A DNA stretch of 64,000 nt from Methyloversatilis sp. XJ19-49 (GTDB taxonomy: Bacteria; Pseudomonadota; Gammaproteobacteria; Burkholderiales; Rhodocyclaceae), in contig NZ_JANINI010000007.1 in assembly GCF_024580145.1 (NCBI RefSeq), forward strand, positions 1 through 64,000. The letters run 5' to 3'. Positions within the stretch are counted from its first letter, which is position 1; each line of letters starts with the position of its first letter. The notes below the pieces were generated by a model. That model worked only from the letters and a program-made list of their open reading frames with translations. It was not told where the DNA came from and made no database searches. This document shows positions 29,019-37,453 of this stretch, in pieces. The translations under genes and the position numbers were made by a program.

Positions 29019-29100
29019 GTGGGAGCGGCGGCCTCGCCGCGATTGATGCCGCGATGATCGTTGATCAACGCGCCGATCGCGGCGAGGCCGCCGCTCCCAC
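29019..29100. repeat. REPIN-like palindrome, family A, copy 1
   Basis: Two 25-nt arms, GTGGGAGCGG then CGGCCTCGCCGCGAT and the exact reverse complement, with a 32-nt spacer. It lies between two convergent genes. The 82-bp unit recurs at 33408-33489 with a single base change in the spacer and at 29993-30073 with a different spacer. Confidence 0.85.
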
Positions 29101-29145
29101 AGCGCCGCTGCTCTCACAGGCCGCCGCTCCTGCAGCGTAGCCCGT

Positions 29146-29724
29146 TCAGCGGGCGGCGCGACCAAGGCCGCGCATCTGCGCATGCCGGCGGGCACGACTG
29201 GCGTGATCCATGCTGTCCACGCTGCCGATCAGCGTCGTACGCACCGGCCGGATGCCTGCGAAATTCAGTGCATTGCGTTCGAAGCTCTTCACGCCGTGCG
29301 CAAGATAGATCCAGCGGAAGACGGCAGCCGGCATGCCCATGGTCACGACGAGCCGGGCCGAACGACCTTTCAGCAGCGGCGTGAACGGATTGAGCCCGCT
29401 ACCTTCGCCAACCGCGAAACCCGGCTGGAGGAACTGTTCGAAAAAGGCCTTGAGCAACGCCGGCAGCGTACCCAGCCAGAGCGGGAAGAACACCGCGACA
29501 TGCTGCGCCGCGGCCACTGCCGCCTGCGCCCGCGCGACATCGCCGTCAGCAGCGGTGGACCAGGACGCCTTGTCGCGCAGCAGCGGAAAGTCGAGCCGGG
29601 TCACGTCGAACACCTCGACTTCATGCCCGGCCTCCCGGGCACCTTCGATGTAGCTGTCGGCAAGTGCGCGCAGCAGACCCGCACGCGTTTCGGGATGTCC
29701 CTGGATGACAACGATGCGGCCCAT
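29146..29724 (-). CDS. Flavodoxin-fold NAD(P)H:quinone oxidoreductase-like protein
   Basis: 192 residues. N-terminal FMN loop RIVVIQGHPETRAGL, then FPLWLGTLPALLKAFFEQ and TMGMPAAVFRW, characteristic of the MdaB/KefF/WrbA-like flavodoxin_2 family that reduces quinones with two electrons. I used the ATG in MGRIVVIQ at 29724; the frame upstream is not family-like. No potassium-efflux gene adjoins, so a KefF role is unsupported. Confidence 0.87.
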   Translation of the reverse strand: MGRIVVIQGHPETRAGLLRALADSYIEGAREAGHEVEVFDVTRLDFPLLRDKASWSTAADGDVARAQAAVAAAQHVAVFFPLWLGTLPALLKAFFEQFLQPGFAVGEGSGLNPFTPLLKGRSARLVVTMGMPAAVFRWIYLAHGVKSFERNALNFAGIRPVRTTLIGSVDSMDHASRARRHAQMRGLGRAAR

Positions 29725-30128
29725 GTGCGGAGTCCCTCGATATTGATACGCCCATCCTGATCGAAGGCAGGGGATGTTGGGCATCGCTGCGCTCACCCCA
29801 ACCTACTGAAATGCTGGTGCGTCCATCCTGATCAAAGTCCGGGGCACGCACCTTGAGCGGGATCATCCGCCAGTGCATTTCGGGGGCGTTATTGCCGGTG
29901 CAACCGAGCGCACGGCGCGCCCCGTCATGGCGGCGCCGTGCGATGCCGCGGCTGCGTGGGCGCTGTGGCTCTGGCTGTGGGAGCGACGGCCTGTGGGAGC
30001 GGCGGCCTCGCCGCGATACGCACTTCGCACAGCGACCATCGCGGCACAATCGCGGCGAGGCCGCCGCTCCCACAGAGGCCGCACAGGGCGCCGCTCCACA
30101 GGCCACCGCTCCCGCAGGCCGCCGCGCC
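29725..30128. other. Gene-free 404-bp interval rich in REP-type fragments
   Basis: Between the flavodoxin-like gene and the DUF1294 gene. It carries one complete REPIN-like palindrome (29993-30073) and several partial GTGGGAGCG-type fragments on both sides (from about 29969 and up to about 30120). No convincing coding frame was seen. It probably also holds the promoter of the flavodoxin-like gene. Confidence 0.7.
29993..30073. repeat. REPIN-like palindrome, family A, copy 2
   Basis: The same two 25-nt arms as copy 1 (29993-30017 and 30049-30073), exact reverse complements, but with an unrelated 31-nt spacer. Shared arms with a divergent spacer are what independently moving REP doublets show. 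Confidence 0.82.
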
Positions 30129-30764
30129 TTACCCCAGCCAGTGCGCGACGAGCGGCCGGCCGAGCGGGCTGGTGACGAACAGGAAAATCAGTACGTTCAG
30201 CGCCACGGTGACCCAGAAGCCGCGCCGGAACGACGCCTTGACCGACTTGTGGCGCAGGAACTGCTGCGCCAGCAGGCCGCCGGGCCAGCCGCCGACCAGT
30301 GCCAGCAGATGCAGCCGGGCTTCCGGCACGCGCATGCCGTCGCGGGCAGCCTGCGCCTTGTCGACCGCATACAGCCCGAAGGTGACGACGCTCAAACCGA
30401 GATAGAGCAGAAACCAGCCGGCCGGCACCTGCCACAGCCAGGCCGCGACCAGCATGACGATGAGAAAGGCCGGAATGATGAACAGCGTGGCGCCGCCCCA
30501 CTGCGCCGGATGATCGTCGCGAACCTGACCGCGGGCGCGCGCGGTCTTCAGCGGCACGCCGTCGAGCAGCACCTGCCTGGCACAGCGCCGCCCCGCGCGG
30601 TCGGTCCCGACGGCAAAGCTGACGCGGTCGCCCGCCGACGGTCTGCGACCTTCGGCATTCACTTCGCTGATGTGGGCGAACAGTTCATCGCCGCCGTCGT
30701 CCGGCACGATGAAGCCGAAACCCTTGTCATCCTTCCATGTCCTGATGCGGCCTGTGCTGCGCAT
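30129..30764 (-). CDS. Cold-shock domain fused to DUF1294 membrane domain
   Basis: 211 residues. Residues 1-70 are a cold-shock/OB domain with the RNP1-like GFGFIVPDDG and LFAHIS. Residues 95-211 are a DUF1294 membrane domain of about four helices with YAVDKAQAARDGMRVPE. The start has AGGGAG 6 nt upstream. This fusion is widespread in proteobacteria, but its role is unknown; a membrane-tethered nucleic-acid binder is the simplest reading. Downstream lies the REP-rich interval. Confidence 0.9.
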   Translation of the reverse strand: MRSTGRIRTWKDDKGFGFIVPDDGGDELFAHISEVNAEGRRPSAGDRVSFAVGTDRAGRRCARQVLLDGVPLKTARARGQVRDDHPAQWGGATLFIIPAFLIVMLVAAWLWQVPAGWFLLYLGLSVVTFGLYAVDKAQAARDGMRVPEARLHLLALVGGWPGGLLAQQFLRHKSVKASFRRGFWVTVALNVLIFLFVTSPLGRPLVAHWLG

Positions 30765-30804
30765 GTCGTCTCCCTGAAACACGGGGGCGGAAGATAGCAC
30801 CGCT

Positions 30805-31035
30805 TCAGCCGCGGCGCCCGGCCTGCGCGACGATGTGGTCGGGCCACTCGAAGGCGTCGCAGCGTGGGCAGTCGAGCAGTGTGCCGAGATGGGCCGCACG
30901 CCCTTCTTCCGTCACCACCCAGGGCCGGTTGGTGAAAGGCGGGTGGTGGCGCAGGTGCTGGCGATGCCCGCACGCCAGCCGGGCGACCCAGTCGCCTGCG
31001 TCGTCGATCAGGTAACCGGTGATCGGCTGCTTCAT
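30805..31035 (-). CDS. DUF3565 small protein
   Basis: 76 residues. Conserved Cys/His pattern ACGHRQHLRHHPP and LDCPRCD suggests a zinc site; WVARL and NRPWV are family landmarks of DUF3565. Function unknown. Its ATG overlaps the upstream gene stop (ATGA), so it is the last gene of a three-gene unit. Confidence 0.82.
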   Translation of the reverse strand: MKQPITGYLIDDAGDWVARLACGHRQHLRHHPPFTNRPWVVTEEGRAAHLGTLLDCPRCDAFEWPDHIVAQAGRRG

Positions 31036-31868
31036 CCGGCGACCGCCCCCCTGCGAGGACGCACCGCGGTGATCCACGGCTCGAAGCGGCGGCCCCACGC
31101 AACATCCATCTCGAAGGCCGCGCGCCCGCTGTCGAGCGCCGTCCGGTCGACGCCCTCCATCGCGCCGCGCAGCGCGTGCGGCACGCTGATGCGGGCGACC
31201 GACGGCTCGCCGATGTGGCCGCCGAAAGTGGTCTTCTGATCGATCACCGTCACCGACGGCGTCACCGTTGCGGCAACGATGGCATGCGTGCGCCGGTCCG
31301 GATAGCGCTGGCGCAGCGCCGCCGCGTCCAGCCCGGCGTCGACGGCGAACAGGCGCGACGCCTTGTCCTGTTCGTACTTCAGGGCCTCCTGCGCCGACGT
31401 CAGCGCGTCGGCATCCTGCTTGTCCGTGCTGCCGCGGGCGAGTGCACGGTCCAGCCGGGCTTGTGCGCGGGCCAGCGCGCGCTGCCAGGCCTCGCCGGCC
31501 AGTTCGAGCACGACGTACACCTCGCGGCTGGCGCGGTAGGCATCGCGCCCGTCCTTCAGGTCGAAGCCCAGTTCGCGCAGCTTGTCGGCATCCAGCCAGG
31601 CAGGACCACTGCCGTAACGCATGTCGAATCCGGAATCGGCGTCGTTGTCGTCGCGCATCGACGCGCGCCACAGCAGCGCCACGTCGATGCTGCCGCGCTC
31701 GCCATCCAGCCCGAAGGCATAGGGCAGGCTCAGTTCGCGTTGCGTCAGCGTGAGCGCGCTGGCGGGCGCGCCCGAACGGTTCCACGCCACGCCCGCCAGC
31801 ACGAAGGCATTCACCGCGACGATCAGCGCCACGCCACCCGCCAGCAGGATTTTCTGGACGCGCCTCAT
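31032..31868 (-). CDS. DUF4824 family membrane-anchored protein
   Basis: 278 residues. One N-terminal TM (about 8-28) followed by a periplasmic domain starting ALTLTQRELSLP, the family opening. It is coupled by ATGA overlaps to the DUF2157 gene upstream and the DUF3565 gene downstream. DUF2157 and DUF4824 genes commonly travel as a pair; no biochemical role is established. Confidence 0.82.
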   Translation of the reverse strand: MRRVQKILLAGGVALIVAVNAFVLAGVAWNRSGAPASALTLTQRELSLPYAFGLDGERGSIDVALLWRASMRDDNDADSGFDMRYGSGPAWLDADKLRELGFDLKDGRDAYRASREVYVVLELAGEAWQRALARAQARLDRALARGSTDKQDADALTSAQEALKYEQDKASRLFAVDAGLDAAALRQRYPDRRTHAIVAATVTPSVTVIDQKTTFGGHIGEPSVARISVPHALRGAMEGVDRTALDSGRAAFEMDVAWGRRFEPWITAVRPRRGAVAG

Positions 31869-32950
31869 TGCCCGCCCTCCGCCGGCACGACCGCGCGCAG
31901 CCGCTTCAGCACCAGGATGACCAGCAGCGCCACCAGCCCGAGCACGAGGAAGAACAGGAACTTCGGCATCACCGCCCACCACCAGTCGAACAGCTTGGTG
32001 TACAGGAAGATGACGAAGAACACGACCGCGGTATTCATCACCTCCGGCCAGCCACGGCGCGCGCCGAGCCAGGTCAGCAGGCCGCCGGCGACGAAGCCGC
32101 CCAGCTGATAGATCCCTTCGACCACATCGGCCTCGAACGGCAGATAGCTCGCGCGGCCCCAGTTCGACAGCACCAGCATGGGCAGGAACAGCGCGAGCAG
32201 CGCGACCAGCCGCCAGGTGGCGTCGAAGCCCGGATGTCGCCGGTGGTCGACGAAGAACGGTACGCAGAACATGGCCAGCGCCGCCGGAAAGAAGTGTTCC
32301 GGCCGCTCGCCCACGCTGAGCCAGTACATGCCCGACCAACTGCCGACGCGCGCGGCGATGAAGCCGGTGATGCAGACCAGCCCGGCCACCAGCAAGAGGC
32401 GCAGTTCGCACGTATAGGCGAGCAGCAGCGCAAAAGCCGCCCACGGCAGCAGCGCCTTGTCCGACGGGGTGATGTTGAAGCTCGAACCGAGCAGGCCCAG
32501 GTTCAGCACGAAGCAGGCGAAGGCCACCAGCGCCGCCAGCTTGGTGAAGTAGCCGGAGGCGTCGCGCCCGTGCAGCCAGGCGGTCAGCCCCAGCGTGCCG
32601 AGTGCGGCGCCGGCCAGCACCATGACCTGCACCGTTTCGGGAAACAGCGGCCAGTACTGGCGGAACAGGAAGAACACGCTGGCCGCCAGCGCCAGCGCGC
32701 CGAGGAAGGAGGCGATGCGCAGGCCGAGCGTGAGCTGGCGCGCGCGCTGCGTGGTGTCGACGTCAGGCCGCGCGGCGAGGCGCGTCAGCAGCACATCGTG
32801 GTGCGCCCGGATCGCCGCTGCATCGGCCGCGGCCAGCCCGTCGGCCGCGAGTCGCGCCTGTTCGCGACGGAAGGCGCGAATGTCGTCGGCGCGTTGCTGC
32901 GCGTCGGCGCGTGACAGGCTGTCGTCCATCGCATCGTTTCCGGATGTCAT
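31865..32950 (-). CDS. DUF2157 multi-pass membrane protein
   Basis: 361 residues. An N-terminal cytoplasmic helix region is followed by about ten hydrophobic segments from residue ~75 to the C-terminus. It matches DUF2157 in size and layout. The ATG at 32950 is a choice; ATG 32929 is also possible and neither has a clear Shine-Dalgarno. It heads a tight unit with DUF4824 and DUF3565. Confidence 0.83.
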   Translation of the reverse strand: MTSGNDAMDDSLSRADAQQRADDIRAFRREQARLAADGLAAADAAAIRAHHDVLLTRLAARPDVDTTQRARQLTLGLRIASFLGALALAASVFFLFRQYWPLFPETVQVMVLAGAALGTLGLTAWLHGRDASGYFTKLAALVAFACFVLNLGLLGSSFNITPSDKALLPWAAFALLLAYTCELRLLLVAGLVCITGFIAARVGSWSGMYWLSVGERPEHFFPAALAMFCVPFFVDHRRHPGFDATWRLVALLALFLPMLVLSNWGRASYLPFEADVVEGIYQLGGFVAGGLLTWLGARRGWPEVMNTAVVFFVIFLYTKLFDWWWAVMPKFLFFLVLGLVALLVILVLKRLRAVVPAEGGQ

Positions 32951-33024
32951 CGCCGCATCATGCCACGGCCGCACCGGGCTGCCGACGGCCAGCACAGCGC
33001 GGGCCGGTCAGGCACAATCGGGCG

Positions 33025-33231
33025 ATGGATCACCCCCCCGTCCCGCTGTTGCGCGGCAGCCTGCGCGCACTCAAGATCATCCTGCTGACCTTCACCGGCA
33101 TCGGACGCACGCGCATGATCAACCGCACCACCGAAGGACTCGGCCCGCAGCACTTCCTGCTCGGCGGCCTGTTTGCCGCCATCGCGGTGAATGTCGTGCT
33201 GATCGCGCTGGTGATGTGGGCAACGAGCTGA
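33025..33231 (+). CDS. Small DUF2970-like membrane protein
   Basis: 68 residues. An amphipathic N-terminal stretch SLRALKIILLTFTGIG and one C-terminal TM (about 42-65) agree with DUF2970, a family of small betaproteobacterial membrane proteins. Divergent from the DUF2157 gene. Coding is plausible from composition and the family match, but the gene is short. Confidence 0.7.
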   Translation: MDHPPVPLLRGSLRALKIILLTFTGIGRTRMINRTTEGLGPQHFLLGGLFAAIAVNVVLIALVMWATS

Positions 33232-33282
33232 ATCGCCCGGCAGCGCCGACTCACAGCACAAGAGTGTGGGCCAGAGCCCGCG

Positions 33283-33412
33283 TTTGAGCTGTGGTTTTGA
33301 GCTGTGGTTTTGAGCTGTGGTTTTGAGCTGTGGTTTTGAGCTGTGGTTTTGAGCTGTGGTTTTGAGCTGTGGGCTTGAGCTGTGGGCTTGAGCTGTGGGC
33401 TTGAGCTGTGGG
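33283..33412. repeat. 13-bp tandem repeat, ten copies
   Basis: Ten back-to-back 13-mers: six TTTGAGCTGTGGT, one hybrid TTTGAGCTGTGGG, then three CTTGAGCTGTGGG. The last copy runs directly into the GTGGGAGCGG head of the adjacent REPIN-like element. The units are almost identical, so the array is young or actively homogenised. It lies between convergent genes. Confidence 0.92.
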
Positions 33413-33489
33413 AGCGGCGGCCTCGCCGCGATTGATGCCGCGATGATCGTTGATAAACGCGCCGATCGCGGCGAGGCCGCCGCTCCCAC
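33408..33489. repeat. REPIN-like palindrome, family A, copy 3
   Basis: Identical over 82 bp to the element at 29019-29100 apart from one spacer base (TGATAAACG instead of TGATCAACG). Arms 33408-33432 and 33465-33489. It lies 38 bp from the stop of the convergent methyltransferase gene. Confidence 0.85.
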
Positions 33490-33527
33490 AAGACCGCCGC
33501 TCCCGCAGTTCCGCTCCCGCACTACCC

Positions 33528-34667
33528 TCAGACGCCCTCTTTCGCGCCGAGCCGCCACAGGCGGGTCACTTCATGGGAGCGCGCCGCATGAAGCGGGTCG
33601 GACTCGTCACTCGCCTTGGGGTGGCGCGGGCGGGCGTCGAGGTGGCCAAGCACCTTCAGACCCGCGTCGTCGATCCAGCCCTGCAGTTCGTCGGCGGTGC
33701 GCAGGCCAAGGTGTTCGGCCAGGTCCGACAGGATGAGCCAGCCTTCGCCGTCCGGCCCCAGATGTTCCGCCAGCCCCGACAGGAAGCCGCGCAGCATGCG
33801 GCTGTCCGGGTCGTACACCGCGTGTTCCAGCGGTGAGGCCGGGCGCGCCGGCAGCCAGGGCGGGTTGCACACGATGAGCGGCGCGCGGCCGTCGGGGAAC
33901 AGGTCGGCGGCGCGCACGTCGATCTGCGCGCCCAGCCCGAGGCGGGCGACGTTGTCGCGCGCGCAGGCCAGCGCGCGCTCGTCCTGATCGGTCGCAACCA
34001 CCTTCGCCACGCCGCGCTTGGCCAGCAGTGCAGCCAGCACGCCGGTACCGGTGCCGATGTCGAAAGCGCGCGACGCCTTCTTCAGCACCGCAGGCAGCGG
34101 CGCCTTCGCAATCAGATCGACATATTCGCCGCGCACCGGCGAAAACACGCCGTAGTGCGGATGGATGCGCGCTTCGAGCGCCGGCACCTCGACGCCGTTG
34201 CGCCGCCACTCGTAGGCACTGATCACGCCCAGCAGCTCGCGCAGCGAGCACACATAGCCTTCGCGCGCCTCGCCGTGCGCCTGCGTGCAGGCCTCGACCA
34301 CATCGGGCGCGCGGCGCAGCGGAATGACGTGACCGGCGTCGAACGGAATCAGCAGCATGCCCAGCGTGCGGGCGCGCTGCGACTGTGCGAGCCGGTGCTG
34401 GTTGAATGCGTCGCGCATCGTGGCCGCCGGCTTGCGCGGCTTGCGGTCCACCCGCCGCACCAGCGCCTGCAGCAGTTGCCGCGCGTTCTGGAAATCGCTG
34501 CGCCACAACAGCGCCGTGCCCTCGCTCGCAAGGCGGAAGGCGCTGTCGGCGCTCAGAGTGTCGTCGGCCACCACCACGCGCTTCGGTGGCGGCAGGCCAG
34601 CTTCGGATTGCCAGCGGGCGCTGCGTTCAATCTCACCTTCGTGCCATTGCAGAACTGCTTCGCTCAC
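33528..34667 (-). CDS. Class I methyltransferase of the RsmC/PrmC-like type
   Basis: 379 residues. The C-terminal half has a SAM motif FDIGTGTGVLAALLAKRG, acidic motif VVATDQDERAL and the N-methyltransferase motif IVCNPPWLP (NPPW), typical of enzymes methylating an amide or base nitrogen (RsmC, PrmC, TrmN6 relatives). The N-terminal ~170 residues are a separate domain of unknown fold. The substrate may be rRNA, tRNA or protein. A REP element and a tandem array lie downstream. Confidence 0.85.
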   Translation of the reverse strand: MSEAVLQWHEGEIERSARWQSEAGLPPPKRVVVADDTLSADSAFRLASEGTALLWRSDFQNARQLLQALVRRVDRKPRKPAATMRDAFNQHRLAQSQRARTLGMLLIPFDAGHVIPLRRAPDVVEACTQAHGEAREGYVCSLRELLGVISAYEWRRNGVEVPALEARIHPHYGVFSPVRGEYVDLIAKAPLPAVLKKASRAFDIGTGTGVLAALLAKRGVAKVVATDQDERALACARDNVARLGLGAQIDVRAADLFPDGRAPLIVCNPPWLPARPASPLEHAVYDPDSRMLRGFLSGLAEHLGPDGEGWLILSDLAEHLGLRTADELQGWIDDAGLKVLGHLDARPRHPKASDESDPLHAARSHEVTRLWRLGAKEGV

Positions 34668-34717
34668 TGACCATCCCGTCCGCGCTAAGGCCGCTGTCGC
34701 GGCAAGAGCGCAGCACG

Positions 34718-35270
34718 CTACACGATTCGTGCGCGAGCGGCGAATGCAGATTCAGCGACGGCAACGCGCCGACGCGCCACAGCGCCGAGCAGACCCAGGC
34801 CGGCCAGCATCAGGGCCCGGCTTTCGGGCTCGGGCACTGCGGCGGCGAGGGTGTGGCAGATGTTCATGGGATGGCTCCCGGATCGGTGCTCAAAGATTGC
34901 CCCTGGCCCACGGGCCGGTGATGGCCACAGTGATGCCGGGTGTCTGCACGGTCGCGAACAGCACACGGCCGGTCGGGTCGCAGCAGGCGCCGCAGAATTC
35001 GAAGCCGCGATAGTCGCCGGCGGAGGCAATCTTGCCTGCGCTCACAGTCTGGTCGGCGGACAGCGTCAAGTTTTTCTTGCAGAAGATGTAGGCCTCGCCG
35101 GCCGGGTTCAGGCCGAGCAGGCGGTTGCCGCTGCCGCAGGCGTCGGTCACATCGCCGCCGCCCTCGCACAGCAGCACACCGCCGCGCGTGCTGACGGTGA
35201 CGTTGTCCGGATTGTTGCCGGCGGTCTGGTTGCCACTGACGAAGGTGGCGCGTCGCGCACACCGCCGCCA
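34718..35270 (-). pseudogene. Decayed PhoX-like PEP-CTERM gene
   Basis: One frame (about 35265 down to 34890) encodes NNPDNVTVSTRGG, LLCEGGGD, LLGLNPAGEAY and VQTPGITVAITGPW, which match the C-terminal part of PhoX/DUF839 alkaline phosphatases. It ends at a stop. A different frame immediately downstream (to 34718) encodes AAAVPEPESRALMLAGLGLL followed by GAVARRR, a PEP-CTERM tail, and then runs on for 15 residues past the basic end. There is no upstream catalytic region. I read this as a 5'-truncated, frameshifted remnant of an exported phosphatase. Confidence 0.68.
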
Positions 35271-35366
35271 CCAAGGTTGTCGACTTTTCTTACAGCAACT
35301 CTAATTTACAGTCGATAACATTCTCAACCATATGAATAAAAACAGTTTTCATTGTTTTTCTTGCAT

Positions 35367-35382
35367 GGGCTCCAAATTTGCT
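35367..35382 (+). promoter_or_regulatory. Candidate sigma-54 promoter for the first PEP-CTERM gene
   Basis: GGCTCCAAATTTGCT contains GG (35368-35369), exactly 10 nt, then GC (35380-35381), with TT before GC as in the TGGCAC-N5-TTGC consensus. The -24 side matches only in part. A start about 12 nt downstream would leave a ~28-nt leader. PEP-CTERM genes in some betaproteobacteria are under PrsK/PrsR-RpoN control. Confidence 0.35.
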
Positions 35383-35420
35383 TTCGTGCTCCGGGCCAAA
35401 CGATTCCAGAGGAACCCATC

Positions 35421-36134
35421 ATGAAACACGCTTTGCTGCTCATGGCCTTGCTGGCCGGCACCGCCGGTTCGGCCCAGGCCGAAAACTACGACTTCCGGAC
35501 GTTTGTCGAGTCGAGCTGGGATTACGTCACCCCCCAGGCGCCCGGCGCCCTCTGGGCCGCCCATTACGGCGACCAGGATGGCTCCTTGCTGCCGCCGATG
35601 TCTGCCGCGACGTACGGTTACCCCTGCGGTACGTGTACGCAAACCGGCCAGCTGGTGAATATCGGCGATGCCGCATTTGGCGGGGCGGCCGGCCTGCCGA
35701 CTTTCGACGGCGTGTTCCTGCATCCCGGGCCTTCGGATGCCAGCAGCGTCGCCATCGTGTTCACCGCACCCGAAGACATCACGCTGAACGGCGTGACCGT
35801 GCACGCGGAAATGGTGATCAACGGCCTGAGCAGCAACGGCGTCGATGTAACGGTCAGTCATACCCGCAGTGGCGTGACGACCTCGGTCGGCAGCTTCGTG
35901 GTCAGTGGCGCCGATTACACGCCGCAGGCTTTCAGCTTCGGGTCTGCACCGCTGCAGTTCCTGTCCGGCGACCGCATCACCGTGGATGTCGGCCCGAACG
36001 GCAGCTATCTCTACGACCATCTGAACATCAACGTGGTGACCATGGCCGCTGCCGTGCCCGAACCCGAAACCTGGGCGCTGATGCTGTCCGGCCTTGCCCT
36101 CGTGGGCTTCGGCAGCCGTCGAAACAAGGTCTGA
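35421..36134 (+). CDS. PEP-CTERM sorting domain protein of unknown function
   Basis: 237 residues. Signal peptide 1-20 (cleavage after AQA). A beta-rich mature domain with one Cys pair (YPCGTCTQTG) follows. The C-terminal tail is AAVPEPETWALMLSGLALVG then a basic end (SRRNK), the exosortase signal. After processing it would be released to or anchored at the surface or extracellular polymer. The ATG has AGAGGA 8 nt upstream. No enzymatic motif was recognised. It is separated from the main PEP-CTERM run by argJ on the opposite strand. Confidence 0.88.
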   Translation: MKHALLLMALLAGTAGSAQAENYDFRTFVESSWDYVTPQAPGALWAAHYGDQDGSLLPPMSAATYGYPCGTCTQTGQLVNIGDAAFGGAAGLPTFDGVFLHPGPSDASSVAIVFTAPEDITLNGVTVHAEMVINGLSSNGVDVTVSHTRSGVTTSVGSFVVSGADYTPQAFSFGSAPLQFLSGDRITVDVGPNGSYLYDHLNINVVTMAAAVPEPETWALMLSGLALVGFGSRRNKV

Positions 36135-36141
36135 GACACCA

Positions 36142-36165
36142 CCGGCGGCCGTTGTCGGCCGCCGG
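36142..36165 (+). terminator. Hairpin after the first PEP-CTERM gene
   Basis: Perfect 10-bp stem CCGGCGGCCG with a TTGT loop, starting 8 bp after the stop codon. No long T-run follows (CTTCC). Confidence 0.55.
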
Positions 36166-36211
36166 CTTCCGATGGGCCGGCATCCCCCGCCCCGCGGGGC
36201 GTCACTTTGGA

Positions 36212-37453
36212 TCAGCTGCGGTAGTCCGCGTTGATCTTCACGTAGTCGTAGCTGAAGTCGCAGGTCCAGCAGGTGGCGCGGGCGCTGCCGCGGCCGAGGG
36301 TCACGCGCAGCGCGATTTCCGACGGGGCCATGGCGGCGGCGCCCTGCTCTTCGCGGTAGGCGGGGTTGCGGCCGCCGTCTTTCGCGACCAGAAAGTCGCC
36401 GATCCACAGGCTCACCTTCGAAGTGTCGAGGTCTTCCAGCGACGGATGGTTCTGCGCGGCGTTGCCGACGGCGGCGAGGATGCGGCCGAGATTGGGGTCG
36501 GATGCGAAGAAGGCGGTCTTGACCAGCGGCGAGTGGGCGATGGCGTAGCCGACCGCCTTGCATTCGGCGACGTCACGGCCGCCTTCGATGTCGATGGTGA
36601 TGAATTTGGTCGCGCCTTCACCGTCGCGCACGATGGCCTGGGCCAGTTCGGCGGCGAGCGAGGTCACGGCATCGGCAAGCGCGGCGCCGGCTTCGCTGTC
36701 GAGCGCAGTGATTTCGGCGTTACCGGCGGTGCCGGACGCGATCAGCATGAAGGAATCATTGGTCGAGGTGTCGCCGTCGACCGTGATGCAGTTGAACGAG
36801 CGGTCGGCGGCGTGCTTCACCATGGCTTCGAGCGCGGCCTGCGACACGGCGGCGTCGGTCGCCATGAAACCCAGCATGGTGGCCATATTGGGTTTGATCA
36901 TGCCGGCGCCCTTGCTTATGCCGCTCAGCGTGACGGTGCGGCCGTCGATCTGCACGGTGCGCGACGCCACCTTGGCGACCGTGTCGGTGGTCATGATGGC
37001 GTGTGCGGCGGCGTGCCAGTTGCCTTCGTCGAGATCGGCCATGCAGGCAGGCAGGCCGCGTTCGATGCGGTCGACCGGCAGCGGCTCCATGATGACGCCG
37101 GTGGAAAACGGCAGCACCTGCTCCGGTGCCAGGCCGAGCACGCGCGCCACGGCGATGCAGGTGGCGTGCGCGGCGACCATGCCGGGCTCGCCGGTGCCGG
37201 CGTTGGCGATGCCGGTGTTGATGACCAGCGCCCGGATGTCGCTGCGCGACAGGTGGTCGCGGCACACCTGCACCGGCGCGGCACAGAAGCGGTTCACCGT
37301 GAAGACGCCGGCCACGCGGGCGCCCGGCACCAGCGAAATCAGACACAGGTCGCGCCGGTTGGCCTTGCGGATGCCGGCCTCGGCGATGCCGAGGCGTACG
37401 CCAGCGACCGGCAGGATGGATTCGGCGGGCGGCGTCTGGTAATTCACGGGCAT
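36212..37453 (-). CDS. argJ: Bifunctional glutamate N-acetyltransferase / amino-acid acetyltransferase ArgJ
   Basis: Recycles the acetyl group between N-acetylornithine and glutamate in arginine synthesis. 413 residues. The self-cleavage site is in [15 protein letters not shown] (the Thr of the AT pair is the nucleophile of the beta chain). Oxyanion-region [10 protein letters not shown] and C-terminal [19 protein letters not shown] are conserved. The ATG at 37453 is chosen from family length. A TATAAA (37485-37490) upstream may be its -10. It sits alone on the minus strand between two PEP-CTERM genes. Confidence 0.95.
   Translation of the reverse strand: MPVNYQTPPAESILPVAGVRLGIAEAGIRKANRRDLCLISLVPGARVAGVFTVNRFCAAPVQVCRDHLSRSDIRALVINTGIANAGTGEPGMVAAHATCIAVARVLGLAPEQVLPFSTGVIMEPLPVDRIERGLPACMADLDEGNWHAAAHAIMTTDTVAKVASRTVQIDGRTVTLSGISKGAGMIKPNMATMLGFMATDAAVSQAALEAMVKHAADRSFNCITVDGDTSTNDSFMLIASGTAGNAEITALDSEAGAALADAVTSLAAELAQAIVRDGEGATKFITIDIEGGRDVAECKAVGYAIAHSPLVKTAFFASDPNLGRILAAVGNAAQNHPSLEDLDTSKVSLWIGDFLVAKDGGRNPAYREEQGAAAMAPSEIALRVTLGRGSARATCWTCDFSYDYVKINADYRS

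Noticed and set aside
33283-33412. CRISPR-like repeat array
   Set aside because: 13-bp units are contiguous with no spacers; there is no leader and no cas gene.
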